A DNA stretch of 34,675 nucleotides from a virus. The notes below the pieces were generated by a model. That model made no database searches. It was not told where the DNA came from and worked only from the letters and a program-made list of their open reading frames with translations. Position numbers and translations under genes: made by a program. Shown here piece by piece: positions 1 to 9,091 of this stretch. Numbering within the stretch: the first letter of the stretch is position 1; the number at the start of each line of letters is the position of its first letter. The stretch spans positions 1 through 34,675 of IMG/VR virus record IMGVR_UViG_3300011116_000664; one strand, given 5' to 3'.

Positions 1-84
1 GAAGCACAGGCGCTTCGTGAAGGATTGCTAAACGCTGGTCAAGGTGCGCTTGGCGTTGCTGGTCAAATCATGGGTGGAGGCTGA
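1..84 (+). CDS. C-terminal fragment of a gene cut by the window edge
   Basis: Frame 1 is open from the first base to a TGA at 82-84 and gives 27 residues ending in QIMGGG. The next gene's ATG follows after one base, and its Shine-Dalgarno (GGAGG, 76-80) lies inside this reading frame, which fits a tightly packed virion operon. The fragment is Ala/Gly/Gln-rich, like the internal virion proteins that follow. It may be the tail of the gene whose start is cut off at the right edge (34620), but the two pieces are not in frame if the window ends are joined directly. No function can be assigned. Confidence 0.6.
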   Translation, partial: EAQALREGLLNAGQGALGVAGQIMGGG

Positions 85-85
85 C

Positions 86-1939
86 ATGCCGTTGCGTAGC
101 GATATTTTCGACCCAAGCGGTCAGGTTGACCCAAACTCTGAATTGGCGAAGCGAACGCAGCGCGAGCAAGCCTACGGTCAGATGTACGAGCAGGCCCTTG
201 GCACGCTTAAGCCACCTGCGATGGGCGCCAAGTACATGCAAGGCCCAGAAGGTAAACTCTGGCAAGGCATTGAGCAGCAGCAGCAATTCGGAGCGGCGCA
301 AGCTAGCAGGCGCGGATTCAATCCGTTTGCCGCTCGAGGTGCTACGCAGGCAGGCTCCGAGATGGAGTCTCAAGGCTATGGCGCAGCTCAGGGCATCCGT
401 GACCAGCAGGAAGCGTTTAGGCGCCAAGCGGAGCTTGGATTGCTTCAGCAGCGCACTGGGCAAGACTTCGCGCAGGCAGGCATTGAATCGCAGCAGCTTG
501 GACAGCGACTTGAGGGCATGAACTGGGAAGCGGCTCAGCGTGCAGCGCTTCAAGCTGAGCAGGACGCGCAGGACCGCAGAGCGTTTGAAGGAGGCATGGG
601 GGCGTTTGGAAGCGCGCTGAACCTCATTACTTCCGATGAGCGAATGAAGACGAGCATCGAAGACGGTGGCCCTGCTGCTGACGCTTTGATGGATTCGCTT
701 GGTAGTCCGATGACCCGTGAACAAGCCATCAAGTATTACAACACGCCGGCGGGCGCATCGGCTGACCAGGTTCAAATGGTTGGCGAGTTTGGAAACCGTA
801 AAAACCCGCGAACTGCTATCGTTTACACTGGCGACATGAAAAGCAAAGCTAAGCAAAACCAGGCTGATTACGAGTTGATTTCAGATGAGGACTACGGTGC
901 GGCTAGTCCGCAGCAGCCTGTTGCAGACCTCATGGCGCCCATGTCGATGCCGATTCGAGGCGTCGCCATTCAGAGCCTCGGCGAAGGTGGCCCGTCGCTA
1001 GCGGATATGCCGCAAGGCGTTGTCATCCCGTCGCAGCAACTTGGGATGAATGTTCGCGGCCTAACGCCTGAACGTCGCGCTCGAGCCGAGGAAGCTCTTG
1101 GCATTGCGCGTCCAATTGATCCTCGCGCGGCGCAATACGTTGCTCAGCAAATGCCGCGAACGTCCGCGATGCTTGTAAGTGGCCCATCTGTGTCGGATGA
1201 GGAATATGGAACCGTGGCATCGATGCATCCAATGCAGCCGCTTGGAATGAGCGTCCGTGGCATGACGCCAGAGCGCAGGCAGGCCGCTGAAGCTCGCCTA
1301 GGTATCACGCGCCAAATCGACCCTCGAGCCGCTCAATATGTGGCGCAGCAGATGCCAAAGTCCTCAGCAATGATCGCGCGCGAACCTGCGATTTCTGATG
1401 CCGAGTACGGAACGGTAGAATCAATGCAGCCAGAGAACGTTCGCACGGCTGCTGACATTGCTGGCAAGCCTGTGAGATTGCCAAGCGGTATGGTGCAGAT
1501 GCCTACTCAGGTGATTCGCGCTGAAACGCCGGAAGAAGCACTTAGGCGGCGCAATGCTGAACAGCTCGCAGCGTACTTTAATGAGCAAGCTGGAGTACTT
1601 GAAACCAAAGCATCAAAGTCGCCTCAAGAAAAGGGCAGCGAGCTTGCAAGCGCCATGGACGCTTATGCGAAAGACTACGCAAAAAAACTTGGCACAGGAG
1701 GCATTGACCAGGCGCTTAATACCTCGTCGCCTCAATCGTTTGACTACCGCGCTGGCGCCGGTGCGCCTGGTCGGCAACTCGGCGTGATGGCGCAGGACAT
1801 GGCAAGCGCTCCGCTTACGCGTGCCATGGTAACTCCGACCTCGCAGGGCCTTGCGCTTAACCCTGCCAAGGCTGTTGGACCATTGCTTGGCATGGTTGGA
1901 CGGCTAAACCAACGCGTTAACAAGGTTGAGGGTAAGTGA
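86..1939 (+). CDS. Virion protein with a split S74-like chaperone domain
   Basis: A 617-residue structural protein. The ATG at 86 is chosen because GGAGG (76-80) precedes it. Residues 1-180 are Gln/Ala-rich, probably helical. Residue 183 begins SDERMKTSI, which resembles the SDxRxK entry motif of peptidase-S74 intramolecular chaperone domains. The matching second half (FDYR...GVMAQDMASAP, ending LNQRVNKVE) appears only from residue 552. Between them lie about 330 residues holding two 67-residue tandem repeats (residues 319-449), each with MTPERR/LTPERR, a long IDPRAAQYVAQQMP block and D-E/A-EYGTV. S74 domains normally trimerise phage fibres and may self-cleave before the Ser. Position among ejection-type proteins suggests an internal or tail-tip role. 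Similarity to S74 is by motif recall, not search. Confidence 0.7.
   Translation: MPLRSDIFDPSGQVDPNSELAKRTQREQAYGQMYEQALGTLKPPAMGAKYMQGPEGKLWQGIEQQQQFGAAQASRRGFNPFAARGATQAGSEMESQGYGAAQGIRDQQEAFRRQAELGLLQQRTGQDFAQAGIESQQLGQRLEGMNWEAAQRAALQAEQDAQDRRAFEGGMGAFGSALNLITSDERMKTSIEDGGPAADALMDSLGSPMTREQAIKYYNTPAGASADQVQMVGEFGNRKNPRTAIVYTGDMKSKAKQNQADYELISDEDYGAASPQQPVADLMAPMSMPIRGVAIQSLGEGGPSLADMPQGVVIPSQQLGMNVRGLTPERRARAEEALGIARPIDPRAAQYVAQQMPRTSAMLVSGPSVSDEEYGTVASMHPMQPLGMSVRGMTPERRQAAEARLGITRQIDPRAAQYVAQQMPKSSAMIAREPAISDAEYGTVESMQPENVRTAADIAGKPVRLPSGMVQMPTQVIRAETPEEALRRRNAEQLAAYFNEQAGVLETKASKSPQEKGSELASAMDAYAKDYAKKLGTGGIDQALNTSSPQSFDYRAGAGAPGRQLGVMAQDMASAPLTRAMVTPTSQGLALNPAKAVGPLLGMVGRLNQRVNKVEGK
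1040..1432 (+). repeat. Tandem 201-bp coding duplication
   Basis: Two adjacent copies, 1040-1240 and 1241-1432, start at the same codon (LGM-VRG) exactly 201 bp (67 codons) apart. The protein copies are highly similar over nearly their whole length, with the identical stretch IDPRAAQYVAQQMP, while the DNA differs at many third positions. The duplication is therefore old enough to have diverged at synonymous sites. It lies inside the insertion that splits the S74-like domain. Confidence 0.85.
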
Positions 1940-1940
1940 C

Positions 1941-3701
1941 ATGCCTGATTATGAAGGCAGAACAGATTTTTTAGGAGTCCTTGATCGTGCGGGAGAAAAG
2001 TTTGCCCCATTCTCCCGCGCGTTGATGGGATTTTCAGACATTCCTGCGCAGCAAAAGCCTTTACAGGAGCAACCTCAAGGAGCGCTTGATCTTCCAAAGC
2101 CTGCGGATGCTCTTTCAGGAGTTGTTAGCGGGTATCGAGCTTTGCAACAAGCCGCCGCCGCGCAGCTTGGTGAAGCCAAAGGCGTTCCTCCAATGCTTGC
2201 AAGGCCAGCAGAGCAAGTGGCTTCGCCTGTGCAGCAACAGGCATTGCAGGCAGTACAAGCAAGGTATGCGGCGCCACGTCCGGTTACTCCAGAAGACGCG
2301 TTAAAAGCTGCTCAGGCGCGTTACGCTGGAAGTCCAGTCGGGCTTGCTGCTGAAGAAATTGGCTTAGCAAAACAAGAGGCTCTTTCTCAGCTTGGGCAAG
2401 AGCAATCTGGAACAGCTGCTGACATTGCTGCGGCCGATAGGTACAACCGCGCATTGGCTTCATCTGAAAAAGATGACCAACAGCAGCTTCGTCGCTTTGA
2501 ACAGATGCGCTCTGAGTTCGACAGTTCGCAAGCAAAGCGCTTGCGGGACATGGAAGATTTAAAAGCTGAAATAGCTGCTACAAAAATTGATCCTGCAAAT
2601 TACTGGGCAAAAGGCTCAGGCTTTGGACATGCGTTGTCGCTAATGGCTGTGGCCCTTGGAGGATTTGCCCAAGGATACAGCGGCGGCAAACTTCCAAACA
2701 CTGCGCTTAACCAACTCAATGATTCGATCAATCGAGACATTGAAGCGCAAAAAGCAAACCTTGCTAACAAGCGAGGCGTCTTGTCGGAAGCGCAGAACAT
2801 CTACGGCCTTGCTAGGCAGAAGTTCGGCGACGACCAGTCTGCCATGGACTACACGCGCGCACGCCAAAACGAAGCGCTTAAAAATGTCGCCATGCGTTAT
2901 CAGAACGAAGCGCGCACAGATAAACTAAAGGCGAGCGCTAAGTACCTGACAGAACATTTTGCGAACCAGGAAAACCTGTACGACCTTAAGGTTCGTCAGC
3001 TTTATGCAAACGCCGAGGCGGAACGCATGCGAGCTGCTGCCAATGCTCAAGCTTCTGCTCAATCTCTTGCTGAAAAGCGTCTCGAAAGGATGCTTGAGCT
3101 TAAGAAAAAGGGACTTGATGTTCAATTGCTTGAGCAAAAGGTGGCTGAAGGAATGCCAGTAGAAGCTGGCGGTTTGCAGAAGATTGAAAAGAGCGTTGCA
3201 GAGGGATTTGTTCCAAACGCTTTTGCATTGCGTAACCCAGATGGAACCATGACGTATCAAGGCGCGTATGTTCCTGGCATTGGTAAAGAGCAAGCTGCAA
3301 AGATTTTTGAAAGGCAGCAAGCTATTGACGAGCTTGATGACGTTCTTGAGCGGATGAAATCTTTACCAGATAGAGGGGTTACAGGTTATTGGGATCCCAG
3401 TACTTCTGAAAAAGCAAAAAACCTTTCTTCTGAGTTTGTAATAAAAAGAAACAAATCGGCAGGGATTGGCGCTTATGACCAAGGGACAGCTGAACTTTTT
3501 AAAGGGTTAGACCCGACTCAGCTTAGGAACACTAAAGAATATGTTGGCCAGTTGCTTGAAGCAAACAGGCGTCAACGAGCAAGAAATGTTGCCAATGCAA
3601 TTCCTGGCACCTTAATTCCAGGACCAGGCGGATTTTACGGTCAAATTGGCGCTCAAGCACAACAGCCAAACGTTAACTTTACTCCATTGAGACCTAAGTG
3701 A
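1941..3701 (+). CDS. Putative internal virion (ejection) protein
   Basis: 586 residues from the ATG at 1941, which has GAGGGT (1928-1933) upstream; the previous stop is at 1937-1939. The sequence is rich in Gln, Ala, Lys and Glu, with long predicted coiled-coil stretches through the middle and a Gly-rich hydrophobic patch (GFGHALSLMAVALGGFAQGYSGG) near residue 230. That pattern of soluble helices plus a short membrane-active segment is typical of podovirus internal proteins that leave the capsid with the DNA. No enzymatic motif was seen. Stop and start are contiguous with the next gene (3702). Function is inferred from composition and position only. Confidence 0.6.
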   Translation: MPDYEGRTDFLGVLDRAGEKFAPFSRALMGFSDIPAQQKPLQEQPQGALDLPKPADALSGVVSGYRALQQAAAAQLGEAKGVPPMLARPAEQVASPVQQQALQAVQARYAAPRPVTPEDALKAAQARYAGSPVGLAAEEIGLAKQEALSQLGQEQSGTAADIAAADRYNRALASSEKDDQQQLRRFEQMRSEFDSSQAKRLRDMEDLKAEIAATKIDPANYWAKGSGFGHALSLMAVALGGFAQGYSGGKLPNTALNQLNDSINRDIEAQKANLANKRGVLSEAQNIYGLARQKFGDDQSAMDYTRARQNEALKNVAMRYQNEARTDKLKASAKYLTEHFANQENLYDLKVRQLYANAEAERMRAAANAQASAQSLAEKRLERMLELKKKGLDVQLLEQKVAEGMPVEAGGLQKIEKSVAEGFVPNAFALRNPDGTMTYQGAYVPGIGKEQAAKIFERQQAIDELDDVLERMKSLPDRGVTGYWDPSTSEKAKNLSSEFVIKRNKSAGIGAYDQGTAELFKGLDPTQLRNTKEYVGQLLEANRRQRARNVANAIPGTLIPGPGGFYGQIGAQAQQPNVNFTPLRPK

Positions 3702-6377
3702 ATGGCAGACATTAACGTATTCAACCCAAACGGCGAACTTGGGACAATCCCAGAAGAGCAGCTCGTACAGGCGCAACGACTTGGCTATGCCGTCGCTTCG
3801 CCTGCTGACGTGCAGCTTGAAAAGGTTAAAGCTGAATACGGAACCATTCCCAATCAAATTGGCGCAGCTGTAACTGGTGTTGCAAGCGGTCTTACGCTTG
3901 GATTGTCTGATGTAGCGTTAGCTGGCCTTGGCGCTGATGAAGCGCTGAAGGCATACGAAACGCTTTATCCTGAGACTCGAACTGCTGGAACGGTTGTTGG
4001 CGCTGTTTTGCCAGCCCTGCTGTCAGCTGGAGCTACTGTTCCAGAATCTGGACTTGGCCTTGCTGCACGCGTGGCTGCTCGCAGTCCAGCGGCTCTTGCT
4101 CAAGCTGCTGGTGAGGCAACCGTTGCGCGTCTTGGACTTGCTGAAGCCGCTGGCCTGACTCAAGGCATTGGTCGCACGGCTGCTAGGTGGGCAACGCAAG
4201 CAGGCGTTGAGAACGCGCTACAGGGAGTTGGGCAAGAAACTGCACGCCTTGCCATCGACAACGAGTTAAGCGGCGAGAAGATCGGACAAATAGCAACAGC
4301 GGGCCTTACGTCTGGCCTTACAGGCATCGGCATTGGCGCCGGTCTTGGTGTTCTTGGAGGTGCAGCCAACAGGGCATATGCCGCCATTCCAAGAGAGCTT
4401 GAGGGGACGCCAATCGGTCAGCGCATTCAACAGCAGTTGCTAAGAACTAGGGCGCGCATGGCTGGGTTGAGCGCAGCAGATGCGGAGCAAGCCGCGTTGT
4501 TGGCAACTCCAGAATGGCGCAATATTGCGCTTGATGCCGACAATGTAATTGCTGAAGTAATCGCTGGGCCGCAAGCAGGACCACTTGAACGTCGCGTGGC
4601 TCAAGTTGGGTCAATGCAAGATGACCTTGACAGAAAGTTTCTAGGTCAGCAAGTAACAGCTCAAGCGATTCGAGACGGAAACCTTAAGATTGAACTCGTT
4701 CGCGGAAATGTGCTTGACAACGCCGATGCGCTGATTGCACAGCGAGACTTTGCAACAACTGAACTGTTGCAATCTATCGACGAAATTGACCGCGCGCTTG
4801 CTGCTGGTAGATATGAGTTTGCTCCCACCGGATTGGCTCAACTGCGGCATGAGTTAACCAGTGCTGTTGAGGCTGCCGATACTGCCATGGCAAGAGGTGG
4901 AACGGCAGGAGCAGAGGACCTTTACGGTGCGCTTGATGTTATGGCAAAGCGCGCAATTGGTCGAGCCACTTCAAGGTTTGAGCGTATCGGAAACCCAACT
5001 GGTGCCGATATGAACACAATGCGTGACCTGCTTGAGCCGATGTATGAGCGGTTTCGAACGGGCCTTGAAAACAGGTCATTGTGGGGCAGAGCTGCTGAAT
5101 TGCAGAGCGAAATGAATGCGCCAATGACGCGCGCCATAAGCAGCAACGAGGCATTGCTTTCAAACTGGTATGAAAAAACTCCGTTTGGCGCAGACCCTAC
5201 CAACCCATGGAGACGCGCTAGGGTCGCAAGCAATACAAAAATTGCTGAAAATATTCGCAATGCAACGCGACCAGGAACTGATTTTGCTGACCGCGCATTG
5301 AGAGAACAGATTGCCAATGAGATTCAATGGCAAGACGCTGCATTGCGACTTGGTAACTTTGAAAACATGGGCGAACTGAGAGCGGCCTTTGAGGATCAGG
5401 CCGTTCTTAACAATAGAATCCTTCGCCATCAAGATCGAGCAACACAAGCTGCTCTTGCAAAGAACCTTATTGATGAAATTTCTGGAGGTTCGGATTCTTT
5501 TGTTGGTGCCGTTCTTGGCTCTTCCCTTGCGACTGGTAACGTAGCGCTTGGCGCTCTTTTCGCTCCACTAATGAAGCCTCGCATGATGTTGCGTGGGGCG
5601 CAGATGGTCGAGAACATTGCGAACGGCCAGGCTGGTCGCATTGGGGCAGCGGTTAGACGTGCCGCTACCGCAGTTAACGATGGCGCAGTAGCAATTGCGG
5701 AAAGCGCTCCTACAGCTGGAGCAGCTTTAGCGCGGTATGACCAGCGTTCTAAAAGAGTAAAAGAGCTGTCTACACAAGCTCCTATTGTTCGTCAGCGCCT
5801 TGAAGAACAAACGAGTTGGATGGCAGACCAAGCTCCGCGCGCTCGTCAAGCCGCTGTCGCAACCGGATTGCGTCAAATTGACTACTTAAACAAGAATTTG
5901 CCGTCGTCAGTTGCTTCGCCTACGCCGTTTGCTTCCCCGTTGCCTCCGACTCGTCAGCAGGTGCATACATGGCTTAACAGGCTGCGAGCGATTGAAAACC
6001 CATCAAGCATCCTTGATGATTTTTCCAAAGGGAAACTAACGCCTGAGGCAGTTGATGCTGTCCGCGCGGTTTACCCAGAGACGTTTGCTGATATTCAATC
6101 GCAGATGCTGGAGCGCTTGGGCGCCCTCCAAGGCAAAAAAAAGGCGCCTGCTTACGCGCAACGAATCCAGCTTGGGCTGTTGCTGGGCATTCCTTCAGAC
6201 CCAACGATGACGCCAGAAGTCATGCAGGCCGTCCAAGGATCGTATGCTGCTCAGCCCAATGCAACACGAGAAGGCGCAGCGGGCCCAGCTCCGCAGCAAG
6301 GCCAAAAGGCGCCTAATATTGCCGCAGGTTTCAGGAGCGGTTCCGAAGAAACTGAGTTAACATCGGGGGCACAATGA
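3702..6377 (+). CDS. Large putative internal virion / pore-forming ejection protein
   Basis: 891 residues, beginning immediately after the preceding stop codon with no clear Shine-Dalgarno, so it may be translationally coupled. Residues 45-250 are dominated by Gly/Ala/Leu-rich hydrophobic segments (for example ATAGLTSGLTGIGIGAGLGVLGGA), followed by a long Arg/Glu/Gln-rich helical part and more hydrophobic segments around residues 600-650. Large size, alternating membrane-active and coiled segments, and a place after the tail-hub and before the fibre genes fit the class of ejection proteins that build a trans-envelope channel in podoviruses. No lytic transglycosylase or peptidase motif was found. 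The last codons overlap the next start by ATGA. Confidence 0.6.
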   Translation: MADINVFNPNGELGTIPEEQLVQAQRLGYAVASPADVQLEKVKAEYGTIPNQIGAAVTGVASGLTLGLSDVALAGLGADEALKAYETLYPETRTAGTVVGAVLPALLSAGATVPESGLGLAARVAARSPAALAQAAGEATVARLGLAEAAGLTQGIGRTAARWATQAGVENALQGVGQETARLAIDNELSGEKIGQIATAGLTSGLTGIGIGAGLGVLGGAANRAYAAIPRELEGTPIGQRIQQQLLRTRARMAGLSAADAEQAALLATPEWRNIALDADNVIAEVIAGPQAGPLERRVAQVGSMQDDLDRKFLGQQVTAQAIRDGNLKIELVRGNVLDNADALIAQRDFATTELLQSIDEIDRALAAGRYEFAPTGLAQLRHELTSAVEAADTAMARGGTAGAEDLYGALDVMAKRAIGRATSRFERIGNPTGADMNTMRDLLEPMYERFRTGLENRSLWGRAAELQSEMNAPMTRAISSNEALLSNWYEKTPFGADPTNPWRRARVASNTKIAENIRNATRPGTDFADRALREQIANEIQWQDAALRLGNFENMGELRAAFEDQAVLNNRILRHQDRATQAALAKNLIDEISGGSDSFVGAVLGSSLATGNVALGALFAPLMKPRMMLRGAQMVENIANGQAGRIGAAVRRAATAVNDGAVAIAESAPTAGAALARYDQRSKRVKELSTQAPIVRQRLEEQTSWMADQAPRARQAAVATGLRQIDYLNKNLPSSVASPTPFASPLPPTRQQVHTWLNRLRAIENPSSILDDFSKGKLTPEAVDAVRAVYPETFADIQSQMLERLGALQGKKKAPAYAQRIQLGLLLGIPSDPTMTPEVMQAVQGSYAAQPNATREGAAGPAPQQGQKAPNIAAGFRSGSEETELTSGAQ

Positions 6378-6658
6378 GCGCGACTACGTATCTCTACTCG
6401 TCACCTGACTTCATTGCTTACCCAGCAATCGCAGCAGACGTTGACTTGATGTTGGCAGACCCAAAAGGCCAGCGTCGAATGTGTCGTCGGCTTATGGTCC
6501 AGAATGCCGCCATGGGAACTGTTGCAAACATTGTCCTTCAGCGCGGCAACGGCACAAACATCACTTGCGTTGTGTACGGTGGTCAGACGCTCGAGCTTCA
6601 AGCCCGCAAAATCATCGCAGCAGGAACAACGGCAACAAACGTGCGAGTTGACTGGTGA
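6374..6658 (+). CDS. Small virion-associated protein, unknown
   Basis: 94 residues; the ATG overlaps the previous stop (ATGA) and a G-rich stretch precedes it. The protein has no signal peptide or membrane segment, and its second half (VANIVLQRGNGTNITCVVYGGQTLELQARKIIAAGTTATNVRVDW) has the alternating polar/hydrophobic pattern of a small beta-structure. It opens a set of short Thr/Ala/Gly-rich genes between the ejection proteins and the lysis block, a usual place for tail fibre or appendage parts. I do not recognise a family. Confidence 0.6.
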   Translation: MSATTYLYSSPDFIAYPAIAADVDLMLADPKGQRRMCRRLMVQNAAMGTVANIVLQRGNGTNITCVVYGGQTLELQARKIIAAGTTATNVRVDW

Positions 6659-6661
6659 CGA

Positions 6662-7111
6662 ATGATCAGCATTTCCATCGACGCTGTATCAGCGAACACG
6701 GTATTTCTACTCGGCCTGCCGGTTGATGACTTTATGTGGACAGCTTACACAGTCGCATATACGGACCTTGCAGCGGCGGCTGCGACCAACTCAATCACGC
6801 TTGCGTCGTTGCCAGCCAAAACGGTGCTGCACGCAGCGTGCATCAAGCATGACACGTCGTTCACAGGTGGAACGCTGAGCAACTACACCTTGTCGGTTGG
6901 CCTTGTTGGCACTGTTGACAAGTACGCTAGTCCGTTCAACGTGTTTCAGGCGACTGGCGCAAGCGTCGGCCAACTTAGCGGAGCGTTGTTCTGTGAGAAC
7001 TTTACTGCGCCAACCAATGTACTTGTGACTGGCACGGCAGTCGGTGCGCTGCTCAACGCTGCGACGGCTGGCAGCGCAACCATTTGGCTTTGCACGACCA
7101 CGCTTCCTTGA
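6662..7111 (+). CDS. Putative minor virion / tail appendage protein
   Basis: 149 residues of Ala/Thr/Val-rich, beta-type sequence with little charge. The segment IKHDTSFTGGTLSNYTLSVGLVG resembles small phage surface proteins that I recall from fibre clusters, often with a CxxF/W ending. It is three bases after the previous stop and ends just before GAGGT, which serves the next gene. No enzyme motif. An appendage or adhesin subunit is the likely role, inferred from composition and position. Confidence 0.55.
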   Translation: MISISIDAVSANTVFLLGLPVDDFMWTAYTVAYTDLAAAAATNSITLASLPAKTVLHAACIKHDTSFTGGTLSNYTLSVGLVGTVDKYASPFNVFQATGASVGQLSGALFCENFTAPTNVLVTGTAVGALLNAATAGSATIWLCTTTLP

Positions 7112-7120
7112 GGTGATGCA

Positions 7121-7771
7121 ATGACGACGCACGAGACAAAGAGCGGAACGCTGTACGTTCGGCAAAACACTGGCGCCATCGTTACCGATGCCAGCGGCAA
7201 CGGCATTGCGATCACCCAGGCAAGCGGTACGCACCATCAAGTAGCGGTCAGCGGCAGTACGACTTCGCTGCGAATGATTCCGGTGCTTGAGCTTTCAAGC
7301 AACGTGACGGCGCAGGTGGATAAGACGCCAAACATCGGCACTGAGACGGCACGCCTAAACAACATCGTTTCGCAAACGCGGACGATTAAGACGCACGATG
7401 CTTTTACTGGTTCTGCCTCTTACGAGCAGAGCGGAGCCGTTCAGACGACGAACAACGTGGCAACTACGATTGCGACGATTGCGGTCATCGACAACTGCGG
7501 CATTTGGATCGAAGCAAACGCGACTGGGCGAGATACTGCTGGCGCAACGCGAGCATGGATTAACAAGGCTGCGTTGTACTATCGCCAAGGCGGCGGAGCT
7601 CCAACGTCCGTTGGCACGTCAGCTGGCACGTCAGTTAAGGGCGGGGCCTGGGGCGATGTGACGTTTGCTGTGAGCGGAAACAATGTGCTTGTACAGGTGA
7701 CTGGCGCAGCAGCGACCACGATTAACTGGGCAGCCACGGTGCGCTACCAGTCGGTAAGCGGAAACACTTGA
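7121..7771 (+). CDS. Putative tail appendage / fibre protein
   Basis: 216 residues, preceded by GAGGT a few bases before the ATG. The sequence is Thr/Ser/Ala/Asn-rich with regular beta-strand spacing (TTIATIAVIDNCGIWIEANATGRDTAGATRAW), typical of phage exterior beta-sandwich or fibre domains. The C-terminal part (GNNVLVQVTGAAATTINWAATVRYQ) reads like the final strands of a jelly-roll domain. No chaperone or hydrolase motif. The intercistronic sequence CTTGAGGT-ATG before this gene is repeated before the next one, suggesting matched expression of the two. Confidence 0.6.
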   Translation: MTTHETKSGTLYVRQNTGAIVTDASGNGIAITQASGTHHQVAVSGSTTSLRMIPVLELSSNVTAQVDKTPNIGTETARLNNIVSQTRTIKTHDAFTGSASYEQSGAVQTTNNVATTIATIAVIDNCGIWIEANATGRDTAGATRAWINKAALYYRQGGGAPTSVGTSAGTSVKGGAWGDVTFAVSGNNVLVQVTGAAATTINWAATVRYQSVSGNT

Positions 7772-7782
7772 GGTAATGAGCC

Positions 7783-8376
7783 ATGGCCGGATACGAAACA
7801 ATCATTAGCGGAACGTCGCCTAGCATCACGGCTGTTACTCAGCTTGATGGGACGCCAATCTTTTCAGCGACGACCGGTGGCATCACGTTTGGTGTTCCGG
7901 TATCTGGAGCTGGAGGTTACGCCACTGGCGTTCGGCAGGTCGTTTCTTCAGCGACAACCGGTGTGCAGAGCACAACGACTACTTTGCCGACGACGAGTTC
8001 AATACCCACGATCACTCAGGGCGCTCAATTTGCAAGCGCGACGATTACGCCGCAAAGCGCCACGAGTTCAATTTTGGTGTTGGCAGCAATACAAGCAAGC
8101 ACGTCAAACATCAACACAGTGACAGCTGCGCTTTTTAGAGACGCAACGTCAAACGCGTTTGCTGCGGCGAGCATGGCATGTTTGCAAGCAAATTCCTCGC
8201 TGTTTGTTTTTCTTTGGGGTCTTGTTTCATCGGGATCTGTTACGTCAACTACATTTAGATTGCGGTCTGGGCCTGCTGGCGCTGGAACGTTGACAGTAAA
8301 CGGATTCGGCGCAACAAGTCAGCTTCTGGGAAGTTCTTCAAACACTGGAATTGTTCTTATTGAGTATGGCGCATGA
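7783..8376 (+). CDS. Putative fibre-like protein, low-complexity beta type
   Basis: 197 residues of Ser/Thr/Ala/Gly-rich sequence. A GAGGT lies upstream of the ATG. Residues 58-75 are a Thr/Ser tract (SATTGVQSTTTTLPTTSS), followed by a domain with alternating hydrophobic strands ending TGIVLIEYGA. Many phages carry a similar C-terminal minor structural domain in their receptor-contact region. This gene could therefore encode the distal fibre tip, but that is inference. The final codons overlap the next gene (ATGA). Confidence 0.6.
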   Translation: MAGYETIISGTSPSITAVTQLDGTPIFSATTGGITFGVPVSGAGGYATGVRQVVSSATTGVQSTTTTLPTTSSIPTITQGAQFASATITPQSATSSILVLAAIQASTSNINTVTAALFRDATSNAFAAASMACLQANSSLFVFLWGLVSSGSVTSTTFRLRSGPAGAGTLTVNGFGATSQLLGSSSNTGIVLIEYGA

Positions 8377-8726
8377 TCATTACATTTGAAAAGCCAGCGC
8401 ACTGCGACCCGAAGCTTCTGCATGCAGAAATTGATGCTCTTGAGATTGGCATCCCATACAGCATCGAATGGCTTAGCGATCAAATTGTCGTTTTATTCGA
8501 CCAGGACATTGAAAGCGCCGACGCCGAAAGCCTTGAGGTAGTCGTTGACACTCACGACGCATCCCAAAGCCTTCAAGCCGCCGCGCTTGAAGCTGAGAAG
8601 ATTGCGGCAATTCAACTAGCCAACAAGGCACTCGTCGAAACTGCAAAAGCAAAGCGACTGAATGGCCAGCAGTTGACGCAGGCGGAGCTTGCCGCGCTCG
8701 TTGATGCAATGCTTTTCCCAGCGTGA
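8373..8726 (+). CDS. Hypothetical protein, possible fibre-assembly partner
   Basis: 117 residues, start overlapping the previous stop. The N-terminal half is beta-type (MIITFEKPAHCDPKLLHAEIDALEIGIPYSIEWLSDQIVVLF), and the C-terminal half is a charged helix with many Ala, Glu and Gln. Small proteins of mixed beta/helix type directly after a fibre gene are often fibre assembly chaperones, but no family motif was recognised here. No signal peptide. Confidence 0.6.
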   Translation: MIITFEKPAHCDPKLLHAEIDALEIGIPYSIEWLSDQIVVLFDQDIESADAESLEVVVDTHDASQSLQAAALEAEKIAAIQLANKALVETAKAKRLNGQQLTQAELAALVDAMLFPA

Positions 8727-8738
8727 TAAAGGACTCCA

Positions 8739-9089
8739 ATGGCTTCGCAAGTCGCGCAATTAAAGGAGCTACTGGACGAGAAGTTTGCGGCGCACGAGCA
8801 CCGCAGCCAATTGGCCATTAGTGAGCTTGAAGGACGCTTGCGCGATGCGGCATACGAAGAAGCCAAAGCGCATGCTGCGCGACACGCAGAAACGCTTGCG
8901 GTCTTAGCTGGTCACCAGAGCGAAATCACGGCGCATGATGTGCGGATTAAGCGCGTGGAGGACCAAGGCGCGAGGCTTGAGGCGAAGCGCGAGGCAAGCG
9001 TTGACCATTGGCGCCTGTGGGCCATGGGAGTGATGGGAACGCTGCTAGCGTCAGCGCTGGCCTCTATTGTCTCTGCACTGAAGCATTGA
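8739..9089 (+). CDS. XhlA-like coiled-coil membrane protein of the lysis block
   Basis: 116 residues with AAGGA upstream. Residues 1-85 are heptad-patterned and highly charged (coiled coil). They are followed by WRLWAMGVMGTLLASALASIVSAL, a single C-terminal transmembrane segment. This layout matches haemolysin XhlA-type holin accessory proteins, and it sits three bases before the holin. The alternative is an inner-membrane spanin-like subunit, but i-spanins have their membrane segment at the N terminus, so the XhlA type is favoured. Confidence 0.6.
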   Translation: MASQVAQLKELLDEKFAAHEHRSQLAISELEGRLRDAAYEEAKAHAARHAETLAVLAGHQSEITAHDVRIKRVEDQGARLEAKREASVDHWRLWAMGVMGTLLASALASIVSALKH

Positions 9090-9091
9090 TT

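Noticed and set aside
68-856. 262-residue minus-strand frame over the first virion gene
   Set aside because: Arises from codon bias of the plus-strand gene; low-complexity Leu/Arg/Ser sequence, no promoter.
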